A stretch of 64,000 bases of DNA from Ilyomonas sp965277535. GTDB lineage: Bacteria > Bacteroidota > Bacteroidia > Chitinophagales > Chitinophagaceae. Positions within the stretch are counted from its first letter, which is position 1, and each line of letters begins with the position of its first letter. Below are positions 15,470-25,497 of this stretch, piece by piece. The position numbers and the translations under genes were made by a program. The notes under the pieces are model-generated. The model saw nothing but the letters and a program-made list of their open reading frames with translations, ran no database searches and was not told the DNA's origin. Where the stretch lies: assembly GCA_965277535.1 (NCBI GenBank), contig OZ255825.1:4464001-4528000 (forward strand), written 5' to 3'.

Positions 15470-18376
15470 TTAATCATCATAACTCAGCTGTAACAAAAAA
15501 TCGAAAAGGTTGGTTTCAGTAGGAATCTGTAGTTTCTTTCGCAAGCGATAACGGCTTATCTCAACGCCACGTACCGAAATGTTTTCTAACTGGGCAATTT
15601 CTTTACTTGATAAGTTCATTCTCAGGTAAGCGCAAAGCTTTAATTCGTGTGCACTGACAAGCGGATATTTTTGTTTTAAAATTCTATGAAAACTGGTATG
15701 CACCGAATCAAAATGACTGGCAAATTGTTCCCAATCCCTATCTAATTTATTTTCTTCTTTAAGTATGTGTAGTATCTTTTTAAAATCATCATTGGGTCTG
15801 TCTGAGGATGTCTTTTTGATGCGTACAAGTTCGTCTTTAATATCGGCCAGCAATTCACCTTTCTGAACCAGGTGCAAAGCTGTAGAAGCTAATTCTGAAT
15901 TTTTATATTCCAATTCTGCTTCAAGTTTTTCATTCTTTAATTTAATAATTTCTTTTTCCGATTTGTCCATTTCCAGCTGATGCAGGTATAGAAGTTTCTT
16001 TTGCTCTTCTTCATGCCTTTGCTCTTGTTTTAAAAGCATGCGTTTTTGCAAACGATAACTGGTGTACACAACAGCAACTAAAAGTAAAACGTAAAGTAAG
16101 TAAGCCCATGTAGTTTGGTACCACGGCGGCAGTACTACAAATGCATACCCATTTATTTTTGATTCGTTGCTTAAGTTGTTCCGCGCTTTTACTTCAAAAG
16201 TATAAGTGCCTGCAGGCAAATTTGTGTACTCTTTTTCTGCCTTTTTTGACCAGGCTGACCAATCTTTGTCAAAACCTTTCAGATAATAACTATATTCAAT
16301 ACTGTTGCTGTTTTCGTAAGCCTGTGATGCGTATTCAAAGTGCACTGAATTCCATTGGTTTGTTAACCGCGGAATGGCTTTGTCTGGTTGGCTAATTACC
16401 GTATTTACATCTCCATAATAACCGCCGAACAGCAAGGTATCGGTTCTTCCCAAAGCTTTTACAGCACTGATTTTTACTGATGTTGGATACGAGTTTTTTT
16501 TGTATTCTTCATAATTAATATGATAAAATCCTTTTTCCGAACCTACAAAAATATTATAGTCGTTATAAGGATAAACGTACTCGAAGCCGCTTACCATTTT
16601 GTTGTTCAGTTCAGGAAAATATATCAGCTTTGGTTTGTCGGAAGAGTAATCAATTATGCCTAAATTTTTATCCTCTATAAACCAGATATTGCCATTGGGG
16701 TCTTCTTTTAAACACCGTATATTCTTGTTATCAAAAAAAGGCTTATAATATTCCGAAGCCTCAAAATTATCTTTCTTTGGGTTGTATTCATACACGCCTT
16801 TTTCAGTAGTAATTACTATACGGTTTTTAATTTTAAACAGATGGTTGTTCAAGTAAGAAGGCAAGCCATTTTTTTCAGTGTACAACCGGCTCTGTGGATG
16901 TAACGGATTTGAAACATCTACTTTATAAACGCCCCGGTAAGGATGTGCTACCCAAATGGTATTGTTGCTATTATCAATAGCAGCAAACTGGCTGAATTCA
17001 GCAAAGCCCGGCAGATTGCCTTTAGAGATAAAGCTATCGTTTTTATACTCGAGAAAGTCAAGCCCGTTTTCATCGCCGGCAACAATTAGTGAAGAAGGCT
17101 GCACAGTATAAAAAGGCAAAAAAGTAAAGTAGCTTGTATGTGTATCAATGGGTGTTGCTTTATCATCTTCCACTTTATAAGCTCCATCATGATGCGCCAT
17201 CAGCAACTTATCATTCACCTCATATAAACCCCAGGCAGAGCCTTTGGTATCGGGCACGGAAGTAAATTCTCCATTCACATAGCTCAAATCTTTTTTATCA
17301 GAAAGCGGCACTTTGTACAGCCCGTTTGATGTGCCCACATACAAGTTATTTTTATAAATGATAGAAGCATATCCCTCACCTTCATTCAGCTTTTCAGGAT
17401 AAATATGTTTGATGGCATTGTTGTAAGCAATAAAGTCAATGCCATTGTCCAAACCAATCCATAAATTTTTTCTTGCATCAACAAACAAGTATAAAATGTT
17501 GTTGATCTGCAAGCCTTCTTTCCTGGAAATATTTTGGATGATTTCGCCCTTTTTATTAATGATATAACAACCCGCCATATTGGTTCCTACGGCTATCCAG
17601 TCTTTGGTAATTGGCGTAGCGGTTAAAATGCGCTGGTTAGCAAAAGGATTCGTACCTGAAAAATGAAAGGGCGAAAGATGGTTGTTGTAAAGTGTATAAA
17701 AGCCAGTGTTGATAGTAGTTACTAATGAACTGTCTTTTCCAAACGGGGAAATGCTGCTGACAATAAATTTATCTGGCAGAAAAGTTCCTTTTATAAAAGG
17801 TTGCCACAGCCCGTTATAAAATTGTAGCAAGCCGTTTTGTGTGTCCTGTGCAACCAGCAGGTTATTATCAACCCCTAAAAATACCCATGACGAAGAAGCC
17901 GGATAGACAGATACAGTATGGTTATCCCACTGGTAAATCTTTTCTTTTGATCTAAAAAATATATCATCACCAAAAGCTACAGTGTTCCAAATATCGGTGC
18001 AAAGAAAGTCTGTTTTAGAAAGGAAAATTTTAAGCGATTTATAAACCAGTTTACCATTTGCATCGGGTGTGAAGTAACCAAAATCATCTTGCCCGCCTAC
18101 ATATATTTTATTGTCTTTACCAATTACAACCGACCTTATGATTGTTTTATTTGGCAACGGATACACTTTCCAGTAAGTGCCATCATAACTTAACAAGCCC
18201 TCCTGATTGGCAAAATAAACAATGCCGTTTTTATCCTGTACAATACCACGGTTTTGTGTTCCTGCATTGTATTTTTCTTTTGAATAATTAATAATATCGG
18301 GAATACCAATAGTATTCTGACCAAAGGATTCTATTAACAGAACAAAGAAGAAAACGGTGAATAGCCCGGCTTTCAT
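15470..18376 (-). CDS. Transmembrane transcriptional regulator: β-propeller sensor, Y_Y_Y domain, LuxR-type HTH
   Basis: 968 residues. A signal peptide (…LLIESFGQ) is followed by about 650 residues of two-component-regulator-propeller repeats (GIVQDKNGIVYFANQEGLLS, ARKNLWIGLDNGI, DPNGNIWFIEDKN), i.e. periplasmic β-propellers. A Y_Y_Y immunoglobulin-like domain follows (YSYYLKGFDKDW… FEVKARN, about 690-755), then one membrane segment (WAYLLYVLLLVAVVYTSY), a coiled coil (about 790-870) and a LuxR/GerE-type helix-turn-helix at the C-terminus (LRMNLSSKEIAQLENIS… SRYRLRKKL). It has no kinase or receiver domain. It should sense a glycan product outside the membrane and control genes directly; its position beside SusC/SusD makes that locus the obvious target. 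Confidence 0.92.
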   Translation of the reverse strand: MKAGLFTVFFFVLLIESFGQNTIGIPDIINYSKEKYNAGTQNRGIVQDKNGIVYFANQEGLLSYDGTYWKVYPLPNKTIIRSVVIGKDNKIYVGGQDDFGYFTPDANGKLVYKSLKIFLSKTDFLCTDIWNTVAFGDDIFFRSKEKIYQWDNHTVSVYPASSSWVFLGVDNNLLVAQDTQNGLLQFYNGLWQPFIKGTFLPDKFIVSSISPFGKDSSLVTTINTGFYTLYNNHLSPFHFSGTNPFANQRILTATPITKDWIAVGTNMAGCYIINKKGEIIQNISRKEGLQINNILYLFVDARKNLWIGLDNGIDFIAYNNAIKHIYPEKLNEGEGYASIIYKNNLYVGTSNGLYKVPLSDKKDLSYVNGEFTSVPDTKGSAWGLYEVNDKLLMAHHDGAYKVEDDKATPIDTHTSYFTFLPFYTVQPSSLIVAGDENGLDFLEYKNDSFISKGNLPGFAEFSQFAAIDNSNNTIWVAHPYRGVYKVDVSNPLHPQSRLYTEKNGLPSYLNNHLFKIKNRIVITTEKGVYEYNPKKDNFEASEYYKPFFDNKNIRCLKEDPNGNIWFIEDKNLGIIDYSSDKPKLIYFPELNNKMVSGFEYVYPYNDYNIFVGSEKGFYHINYEEYKKNSYPTSVKISAVKALGRTDTLLFGGYYGDVNTVISQPDKAIPRLTNQWNSVHFEYASQAYENSNSIEYSYYLKGFDKDWSAWSKKAEKEYTNLPAGTYTFEVKARNNLSNESKINGYAFVVLPPWYQTTWAYLLYVLLLVAVVYTSYRLQKRMLLKQEQRHEEEQKKLLYLHQLEMDKSEKEIIKLKNEKLEAELEYKNSELASTALHLVQKGELLADIKDELVRIKKTSSDRPNDDFKKILHILKEENKLDRDWEQFASHFDSVHTSFHRILKQKYPLVSAHELKLCAYLRMNLSSKEIAQLENISVRGVEISRYRLRKKLQIPTETNLFDFLLQLSYDD

Positions 18377-18517
18377 AAGACAAATAAATAGGTTAACAAT
18401 CGTTCAGAAAATTAAAAGCAAATATTGAAAACCACAAATTATTTTTGACTGCCAGCCGCAAATTATTAGCAACTGTTTTAGCAAGATATAATAAAACTAA
18501 CTTTTAAATTATATAAT

Positions 18518-18539
18518 GCAGAGTATAAAAATACTCTGC
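18518..18539 (-). terminator. Hairpin downstream of susD-like gene
   Basis: Perfect 9-bp stem GCAGAGTAT / ATACTCTGC around a 4-base loop, 26 bases past the SusD stop on the minus strand and followed by an A/T-rich tract. It probably ends the SusC-SusD transcript before the regulator gene. Confidence 0.55.
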
Positions 18540-18564
18540 CAAATAAGAGACTGCTTGTTGTTAT

Positions 18565-20385
18565 TTAATTATACCCTGGGTTTTGTTTTAATTTTATTGT
18601 GCCCGTTGCATTTTCGGCATCTATCTGCACCTGCGGAATCGCAAAATATTCGTTGATGCCTTTTTTAAATACGGCTGTGTTTACGATGTAATAAAAGGAA
18701 TACCTTGTTTTTTCTTTTGCCACGTAAGCGTTGAGAATATTAGCCATTAAACCAGTGCCATTGTCCCATCGTTGTAAATCAAAAAAACGATGGCCTTCCA
18801 TAGCCAGTTCAAGTCTGCGTTCGAAACGCACTGCGTTGCGTGCATAGTCGGCTCCGTTTGCAGTAAATGCTCCGGCCGGGTAAGGTTTAATATTGTAATT
18901 GGCGGCCGGTGTAGTTTGTGGTGTATACTGACCAGTAGCTGCATTATAAGTTGCATTGGCATATACCCATCCGCTTGGATCGGCGGCGCGGTTGCGAACC
19001 ATATTTACATAATCTTCCGCTTTATCTACACTGCCCACTTCTATTTCACATTCAGCCGCCCATAACAGTACATCGGAAAAGCGGATAATATTATAATTGT
19101 TAGCGGTGATTTGCGTAGCGCCCCAAAATACAGTAGCTGTAGAAGAATAAGTTCCTGCCTGGCTTTTTGCATATACATTTTTCTTTGGGCTAAAATGTCC
19201 GTTGCTTGTTGGATCGCGTATCCAGGCAACAGTATGCAATCCCCAATCTAAATAAGGAATTCCTGGCCTGCCAATATTCCAGTCTATACGTGGGTCTAAC
19301 GTTCCTGAATAAGCATTACTGGTATCACTCACTGTTTGCCCGTCGTTGTAACTTCCATCTAACAGCGGCAAGCCATCAGATCCGGTTTTATAGGCATTTG
19401 CCAGGTTCCAGGAAGGATTATTAAAACCGCAACAGCCGCCAGGAGCGCCTGCACCATTTGGATAATTTAATACATCGCCCATATTACCATTGCCTCCATC
19501 GTTAGCAGAAGAAGAACCATCGTTTACAGACATCTGGCAGGCAAACACAGATTCAGGACCATTCTTTTGCTGCGCATTAAAGTTGCTTTCATAATTAACC
19601 AATGCATATTTTACCCCGTTTGATGTTACGCCATTCATAACAATTTGATCCAGCAATGTTTTAGCATCGGTGTATTTGTGTTCAAACATATAAGCCTTCG
19701 CAAGTAACGACATGGCTGCCCATTTGTTTACCCTGCCAATGTTGGGTTGTGTTTCAGGAAGATTAGCGACTGCATATTGCAGATCGGCTTCGATGGCTGG
19801 CCAAATGTCAACATTATTGGAAACGGCAAGATTGCCATTTAAAAATGAAACAGACTCATCAACATAAGGAAAATTGTTGAAAATTTTCTTGCCGTCAAAA
19901 TGATAATAGCCTCTTAAAAAGCGCGCCTCACCAGCAATTTCTGCGGTATCTGCCGCTGTCATATCTGTTGCCAGTCGCATGTTGCGAATGACATCATTGC
20001 AACGTTGGATGCCCGTATAAAGAACCGTCCATTTTTGATTTACATAAGCTGTGGTGGCTTGCGCTAACGACCAGGATTCAACAGAAGTAGCATCCGGCTG
20101 ATCGCTTGGTACTGAACCTTTGTAAGAATCATCCGCGCAAATGCTGCCATACACCCAATTGGAACCCGCACTGCCATAAGCGTTGCCTGCACCAGGTAAA
20201 TTTTCTCCATCCAGCAAAGCATAAGCACCTATCAATAATAAATCAACACCTGTTTTATTCGCTACGTTGGAAGGCAGCAAATATCCCTGTGGCGGTTTAT
20301 TCAAATCTTTATTGCAAGCATAAATGATAACTGTCGTTAGTAAAACTGAAGCAGCTATTATTATTTGTAAGCGATTTTTTTTCAT
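18565..20385 (-). CDS. SusD/RagB family outer-membrane nutrient-binding lipoprotein
   Basis: 606 residues. The N-terminus is a lipoprotein signal with the acylated Cys at position 24 (…TTVIIYAC-N). The remainder shows the SusD TPR-type helical scaffold: NVANKTGVDLLLIGAYALLDG, AEIAGEARFLRGYYHFDG near residue 155, NKWAAMSLLAKAYMFEHKY near 220, and the C-terminal AVRFERRLELAMEGHRFFDLQRW block near 525. SusD proteins form a lid over the SusC channel at the cell surface and bind oligosaccharides. It starts 17 bases after SusC, so the two are co-transcribed. The sequence does not say which glycan is bound. Confidence 0.96.
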   Translation of the reverse strand: MKKNRLQIIIAASVLLTTVIIYACNKDLNKPPQGYLLPSNVANKTGVDLLLIGAYALLDGENLPGAGNAYGSAGSNWVYGSICADDSYKGSVPSDQPDATSVESWSLAQATTAYVNQKWTVLYTGIQRCNDVIRNMRLATDMTAADTAEIAGEARFLRGYYHFDGKKIFNNFPYVDESVSFLNGNLAVSNNVDIWPAIEADLQYAVANLPETQPNIGRVNKWAAMSLLAKAYMFEHKYTDAKTLLDQIVMNGVTSNGVKYALVNYESNFNAQQKNGPESVFACQMSVNDGSSSANDGGNGNMGDVLNYPNGAGAPGGCCGFNNPSWNLANAYKTGSDGLPLLDGSYNDGQTVSDTSNAYSGTLDPRIDWNIGRPGIPYLDWGLHTVAWIRDPTSNGHFSPKKNVYAKSQAGTYSSTATVFWGATQITANNYNIIRFSDVLLWAAECEIEVGSVDKAEDYVNMVRNRAADPSGWVYANATYNAATGQYTPQTTPAANYNIKPYPAGAFTANGADYARNAVRFERRLELAMEGHRFFDLQRWDNGTGLMANILNAYVAKEKTRYSFYYIVNTAVFKKGINEYFAIPQVQIDAENATGTIKLKQNPGYN

Positions 20386-20402
20386 ATCAGTATTTTTAGA
20401 GA

Positions 20403-23400
20403 TTAATGAATGGCAATGTTCAATCCTACATAAAACGTTTTCTGATTGTTTGGATAGTTGCTGCCATCAATACCAAACAGTGTATTTGAACCGCCTATTT
20501 CAGGATCAAGACCGGAGTACTTCGTTATAGTGAATAAATTAATTGCCTGCACATAAATCCTGAACCTGTCTATGTGTAAACGTTCAAGGGCTTTTGCTGG
20601 AAATGTATATCCGAGTGTTAGGCTTTTGTTTCTTAAAAAGCTTCCGTTTTCTAACGTGTATGAATTCAGTACGGTAGCATTACTAAAGTTCGCCTGCCGT
20701 TCCAGTATCGGAACTGTGCTCTTTGGATCAGCAACATGAGCCTGCGGATCTAAAATATTGGTTGGCTGTCCGGCATCGTTGATTAAGGTTGCCGAATGCA
20801 ACGCTACCCTTGTACTCATGGCATTTCCAAACTGTTGTGGAAAATCGGTAGAGCCGCGTACATTGTTAAGAATATCGTTGCCAACAGAAGAGTAAAAAAA
20901 TGTGGCAAAATCAAAGCTCTTGTAGCTGATGTTGATGTTTAAACCTGCCGTAAATTTCGGGTTCGGATTGCCAAAGAAAGTTCTGTCGCTAGCGTCTATT
21001 TTTCCATCACCATTTACGTCTTTGTATTTAAAACGACCAGGTGCGGCAGCATCCTGTGTGGGCGATTTCGCAACATCCGCCGCGCTTTGAAACAAGCCGA
21101 TAACCTGGTAACCATAGAAAGCACCCACCGGCTCGCCGGGCTGCAGGCGCGAGTAAGTGGTATTGCCACTGTTGATGTTTACATAGGTTTCGCCGGCTGG
21201 TAAACTCAACACTTTATTGTTGTAAGATGTAAACGTTCCTGTAACATCAAACCGGAAGCCTTTATTGATTGTGCCGTGATAGGTAATAGAAGCATCAATA
21301 CCTTTATTGGCAATATCGCCGGAATTGATATAGGGCAAGGCTGCGCCACCGCCGGTTCCTATCGTCAGGGGCTGAAAAATAAGCCCACTAATTTTCTTTT
21401 CGTACCATTCAACTGTCAGGTCAATTTTACTTTTAAAAAGGCTGGCATCAAGCCCGACATTGGTAAGAATATCGCGTTCCCAACTTGTATTTGTATTGCC
21501 ATACTGGCTTGTGTACAAACCTGGCGATGACGAAGTGCTGGTGCCATTAATGTCGTAATAAGATTGATTCGCAGCCTGCCCGAATAATGTATAAGGATTG
21601 GTGGGAGTGATGTTACTGATGGAACCTAATTTACCCCAGCCGCCGCGTATTTTTAAATCATTCAGCCATGTTATATTTCGCATGAAGTTTTCCTGCGAAA
21701 TGCGCCAGCCTCCGGTAAAGGCAGGAAACACACCATAGCGCTTGCCCGGCGCAAATACGGAAGAGCCATCCCGGCGAACCGTAGCACTCAACAAGTACCT
21801 GTCGTTAAAGCTATAATCCAATCTTCCAAAAAGAGAAAACAGTGAAGATGCATACGGCGTTTGCAAACCGTTGTTACTAACAATATTGGAATTGGTTTGC
21901 CCTGCGGGCGATCCAAAATTAAGAGTCCATAAGTTTGGATCGGTTGTCAGGTTACTCGGGTCTGAAATAAAATAGCCACCTCTTGTTGCACCTACTGCGC
22001 GACCGTTGTAATCAATGTACTCACTTCCTATCAGTGCTGTGAGATTGTGCTTTTGTGCAAAAAAGTTTGAATAACGAATGGTATTTGTCCAAGTCAGGTT
22101 GCTGTTCCAGCCATAGTTTTCTAAATAGCTGTTTGGATTTGTGCTGTTCTCTGCGTTTTCGTAAGCAGTAAAAACAAAAGCGTTCCGGTAAAAATTATCA
22201 ACTTGTCCGCCAACGCTTGTACGTGCCGTAAAATGAGGCATGAAGTCAACCTCGGCAAATACGTTTCCGTTCATTTGCCAATCGTTGTTGTGGTTATCTT
22301 TTTGCCGGTCCATTACAGCTACAGGCTGTTGTGAATTGCCCAGACCTTGCGAACCTGTTCCTGCAAAATTTCCTTTGATGTCATACACCGGAATAATGGT
22401 TGGCGCCGAATATGCCATCGTGATAGGGTTCGAGCTGTTTACACCAGGCAGGTTTAAATAACCAGGATTTTGTTTATACAATACATAAGCATTCTCGCCA
22501 ACGCGCACATGATTATTTAAAAGACTGAATGTGGTATTGATTCTGGTTGAATATCTGTTAAGTGAAGTGTTAATTAAGGTGCCTTGCTGATCTAAATAAT
22601 TGAATGAAAAGAAATAGGTTGATTTATCGCCACCACCACTTGCCGAAATATTATGATTCATCATAGGCGCAGGCTTAAAAATTTCATGAAACCAGTCTGT
22701 ACCTGCTTTGTTTGCTTTTGTAATTTGGTTTGTGTACAAAGCATATGTTGAAGGATCGGTTCCCGGGTCGCCTTCTTTCGCACCGGGCGGCGTAATATAA
22801 TCCGGAACAACAGGTGTTGCACCACTACCATATTGTTTGTCAGCAGGCGTTAATCCATCATTTAAATATTCCTGCCATAATGCATTACCAGTTTGTGTCG
22901 GATTCGCCAAATCGAAAGCATGTTTCAGCGGTCGCTGTGTGCCGTAGTAAGCATCATAAGACAGCTGCGCTCTGCCTGATTTTCCTCTTTTCGTTGTTAC
23001 GATGATAACGCCATTGGAACCGCGCACACCATAAATAGAAGCTGCGCCTGCATCTTTCAACACTTGTATTGACTCCACATCATTAATATTCAAATCGTGC
23101 AGGCTGCCAGGCGTTCCATCTATTATCACCAATGGGTCTGAACTGCCAACTGAAGTAATGCCGCGGATGCGAATTACGCTGTTGCCGCCCGGAGCACCCG
23201 AATTAATAACGGTTACACCGGCAGCCTGACCTTGTAAAACACTCTCTGTGCTGCCGGAGGGAACTTGCTTTGCATTGGCTATATTAACTACCGCAACTGA
23301 GCCCGTAATATCCTTCTTACGCTGGGCTGTGTAGCCTGTTACGACTACGTCATTTAATGTTGCGATACTTGACTTGATTGCAATGTCGCCTAAGGAAGTT

Positions 23401-23681
23401 TTACCAACGGTTGGCATTTCCAATTGTTCATAGCCAACAACTGTAATAATTAATGAGCTGCTATCAACCGGTACTTGTACAGAGAAGTTGCCATTATTTC
23501 CGGTTTGCGTAGCAATTGTTGTATTTCTTACCTGTACCGTAGCTCCCGGCACCGGCTGCCTGTCGCCACTGTTAATAATTCTTCCCGTAACCGTTTTTTG
23601 AGCGAACACCTGATACATCGAAATACAAAAAAGGAGCAAAAACAAACTTCTTTTTAAAAGGATAGTATATCTCTTAAGCAT
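20403..23681 (-). CDS. SusC/RagA family TonB-linked outer-membrane transporter
   Basis: 1092 residues. A signal peptide (…LFCISMYQVFAQ) precedes a carboxypeptidase-regulatory-like domain (about 29-105, TVTGRIINSGDRQPVPGATV), the TonB box region (VVVTGYTAQRKKDITGSV), a plug domain with the family block NINDVESIQVLKDAGAA then SIYGVRGSNGVIIVTTK, and a 22-strand β-barrel ending in the C-terminal aromatic-rich strand (QKTFYVGLNIAIH). It imports oligosaccharides using TonB energy with SusD as lid. There is no N-terminal STN/DUF4974 signalling domain, which fits control by the adjacent one-component regulator and not by an anti-sigma/ECF pair. It is preceded by a β-propeller gene on the same strand (105-base gap). 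Confidence 0.97.
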   Translation of the reverse strand: MLKRYTILLKRSLFLLLFCISMYQVFAQKTVTGRIINSGDRQPVPGATVQVRNTTIATQTGNNGNFSVQVPVDSSSLIITVVGYEQLEMPTVGKTSLGDIAIKSSIATLNDVVVTGYTAQRKKDITGSVAVVNIANAKQVPSGSTESVLQGQAAGVTVINSGAPGGNSVIRIRGITSVGSSDPLVIIDGTPGSLHDLNINDVESIQVLKDAGAASIYGVRGSNGVIIVTTKRGKSGRAQLSYDAYYGTQRPLKHAFDLANPTQTGNALWQEYLNDGLTPADKQYGSGATPVVPDYITPPGAKEGDPGTDPSTYALYTNQITKANKAGTDWFHEIFKPAPMMNHNISASGGGDKSTYFFSFNYLDQQGTLINTSLNRYSTRINTTFSLLNNHVRVGENAYVLYKQNPGYLNLPGVNSSNPITMAYSAPTIIPVYDIKGNFAGTGSQGLGNSQQPVAVMDRQKDNHNNDWQMNGNVFAEVDFMPHFTARTSVGGQVDNFYRNAFVFTAYENAENSTNPNSYLENYGWNSNLTWTNTIRYSNFFAQKHNLTALIGSEYIDYNGRAVGATRGGYFISDPSNLTTDPNLWTLNFGSPAGQTNSNIVSNNGLQTPYASSLFSLFGRLDYSFNDRYLLSATVRRDGSSVFAPGKRYGVFPAFTGGWRISQENFMRNITWLNDLKIRGGWGKLGSISNITPTNPYTLFGQAANQSYYDINGTSTSSSPGLYTSQYGNTNTSWERDILTNVGLDASLFKSKIDLTVEWYEKKISGLIFQPLTIGTGGGAALPYINSGDIANKGIDASITYHGTINKGFRFDVTGTFTSYNNKVLSLPAGETYVNINSGNTTYSRLQPGEPVGAFYGYQVIGLFQSAADVAKSPTQDAAAPGRFKYKDVNGDGKIDASDRTFFGNPNPKFTAGLNINISYKSFDFATFFYSSVGNDILNNVRGSTDFPQQFGNAMSTRVALHSATLINDAGQPTNILDPQAHVADPKSTVPILERQANFSNATVLNSYTLENGSFLRNKSLTLGYTFPAKALERLHIDRFRIYVQAINLFTITKYSGLDPEIGGSNTLFGIDGSNYPNNQKTFYVGLNIAIH

Positions 23682-23786
23682 AAGTATATATTTTAAAATT
23701 TGAAGTGAGATTAAATGTATTATAAGAGAATAGCCTTCTGCTGATGTTAGCAGATAAAACCTCGTAGAATCTAATATTTACAATCC

Positions 23787-25337
23787 TTACTGTGTAACTT
23801 TTTCCGAATTGCTTACAAAAGCAATGCTTTTGCTGTCGGGAGACCATGAGTTTACATTGATAGTTCCCTGACCTCCATACAAATAAGCAATTACTTTGGG
23901 TGCTCCGCCTGAAGCCGGCATTAATCGTAACATTACCCTTTCATAAGATGGGTGCGCATTCGGATCTATATCTATTGGGAATGAAATAAATACAATCCAT
24001 TTACCATCCGGTGAAATGTGCGGGAACCAGTTGTGATACTGATCGAAAGTGATCTGCTCTTTGCCGGATCCATCCGGCTTCATACGCCACACCTGCATAG
24101 TACCGGTTGGGTTGGCATTGTAATAAATGTATTTGCCATCTGGTGAGTATTCAGGTCCATCCACATGGCCCTTTGTATTGTGTGTGAGCGCCACTTCGGC
24201 TCCTCCATTAATTGACTGTTTGTAGAGATTATAGATTTTAGAACTGTCGCGCTGCGCCACAAAAGCGACTTCTTTGTTGTTTGGATTCCAGCCATGCAGG
24301 TAAGAAGGGGTTTGTTGCGTAAGCAGCTTTGGAGTGCCGCCGGAAAGCGGAAGAATATAAACAGACGAACCACCGCCATATAAGCCAGGGCGACTGTTGC
24401 TGATGGCAAGCATTTTTCCATCTGATGAAATAAGATGATCATTATTAATCGTGGCTGCCTCACCTGTATTTAGCTTTTGCGGAGTACTGCCATCAACTGA
24501 AATGGTATATAAAGAACCTTTCTCATTAAATAATAATGTTCTGCCATCCGGCATCCAATTGGGCGCTTCAAAACGACCTGTACCTTCATGAATGACTTTT
24601 CTTTTGCCATCAAATACATTCATAATTTCCATACGGGAGCCAAGCTCATCCTTTAATGGTGGTATTACTGCATGAGGATTGGATGTATAAGGATGAATAA
24701 CTGGCTTGTCTATGCGTACATTCCATACTTTAGCAGAAGCCACATGATCAGAATCGTGAGAGCAGATATAAATGCCTACCAATACAGAATCTTTTAAATC
24801 AATTTCAGCCGTACCAACCGTTTGCAAAGGCTCGCCTGGATGGGCAATGCGCATTGTTACTTCCTTGCCTTTGCGCTCAAGCTGAATGGTTTGCCCGCCT
24901 TGCTTTGGATAAAAAATTTCTTCTTCCGGGTCGCGCATAAACATGCCTCGAAAAGGTCGCCATTGTAATACTGTTAATCCATCAATGTGCTTACAGGCAT
25001 TCATGCTGGCAGCGCCTTCGTCAGTGGATTCTCGTATCATCCAGCCAATTTTTCTATGACCAACAGCGTTGCCTGTATCACCGGCAAAAGCAAAATCGGC
25101 AGTCAGAATAAAATTGCCGCTTATCTTCTTATAAACGAACTGAAATTCGTCGCGGTTAAACCAAATGTTAGAACCCGCACCCGAAATCGTATATTCCTGC
25201 GTAGCGGCGTCATAACGGGCAGAGCCGGCTAATTTTGGATGGCCAATGTCTTCATGGCTATCAAAAATACCTACCGAATTTTGTGCAAAACAAAAAACCT
25301 GTAAAAAAGAAAGCAAAAGTAAAAACGTAACTTTCAT
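23787..25337 (-). CDS. Secreted ConA-like plus TolB/PD40 β-propeller protein (copy 1)
   Basis: 516 residues from the ATG at 25337, which starts the signal peptide (MKVTFLLLLSFLQVFCFAQ); a longer frame opens at 25379. Residues about 20-215 form a concanavalin A-like β-sandwich (GSARYDAATQEYTISGAGSN, RKIGWMIREST, QLERKGKEVTMRI). Residues about 240-510 hold five to six WD40-like/PD40 β-propeller blades with the TolB signature (PNWMPDGRTLLF, PEYSPDGKYIYYNAN, PHISPDGKWIVFISF, NSWSPDSKSIAFVSN). It is a periplasmic or surface carbohydrate-binding or enzyme-accessory protein; catalysis cannot be shown. A close paralogue is at 30058-31566. Candidate operator B is about 80 bases upstream, and SusC follows it. 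Confidence 0.87.
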   Translation of the reverse strand: MKVTFLLLLSFLQVFCFAQNSVGIFDSHEDIGHPKLAGSARYDAATQEYTISGAGSNIWFNRDEFQFVYKKISGNFILTADFAFAGDTGNAVGHRKIGWMIRESTDEGAASMNACKHIDGLTVLQWRPFRGMFMRDPEEEIFYPKQGGQTIQLERKGKEVTMRIAHPGEPLQTVGTAEIDLKDSVLVGIYICSHDSDHVASAKVWNVRIDKPVIHPYTSNPHAVIPPLKDELGSRMEIMNVFDGKRKVIHEGTGRFEAPNWMPDGRTLLFNEKGSLYTISVDGSTPQKLNTGEAATINNDHLISSDGKMLAISNSRPGLYGGGSSVYILPLSGGTPKLLTQQTPSYLHGWNPNNKEVAFVAQRDSSKIYNLYKQSINGGAEVALTHNTKGHVDGPEYSPDGKYIYYNANPTGTMQVWRMKPDGSGKEQITFDQYHNWFPHISPDGKWIVFISFPIDIDPNAHPSYERVMLRLMPASGGAPKVIAYLYGGQGTINVNSWSPDSKSIAFVSNSEKVTQ

Positions 25338-25380
25338 ATGGATTAGATTAAGCTGCAGGCAATCAGAATGAACTGCCAAA

Positions 25381-25388
25381 CAAAACTA
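25381..25388 (-). promoter_or_regulatory. Possible -7 promoter element for the β-propeller gene (copy 1)
   Basis: Minus-strand TAGTTTTG fits TAnnTTTG, 43 bases upstream of the ATG at 25337 and between operator B and the gene. No -33 TTTG is evident, so confidence is low. Confidence 0.35.
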
Positions 25389-25417
25389 TATATCTACTCT
25401 TCGTTCTGTACTTTTTT

Positions 25418-25438
25418 TACTACATCAACACTACATCA
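25418..25438. promoter_or_regulatory. Candidate operator B: perfect tandem TGATGTAG repeat, 11-bp period
   Basis: Plus-strand CTACATCA at 25420-25427 and 25431-25438; read toward the minus-strand β-propeller gene this is TGATGTAG-n3-TGATGTAG followed by TA. It is upstream of the -7-like element. A degenerate second copy of the same block lies at 25473-25493, at the end of the GH2 gene. Confidence 0.65.
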
Positions 25439-25472
25439 GAATATCGAATTCTTATTAAAATGGCTTAGATTC

Positions 25473-25493
25473 TACTCATCAACATTACATCAG
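25473..25493. promoter_or_regulatory. Degenerate second copy of operator B
   Basis: TACTCATCAACATTACATCAG differs from the 25418-25439 block by a 2-base deletion and small substitutions (shared ATCAACA-TACATCAG). It may add a weaker binding site 53 bases further upstream of the same gene, or be a chance or decayed copy. Confidence 0.4.
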
Positions 25494-25497
25494 TTTG

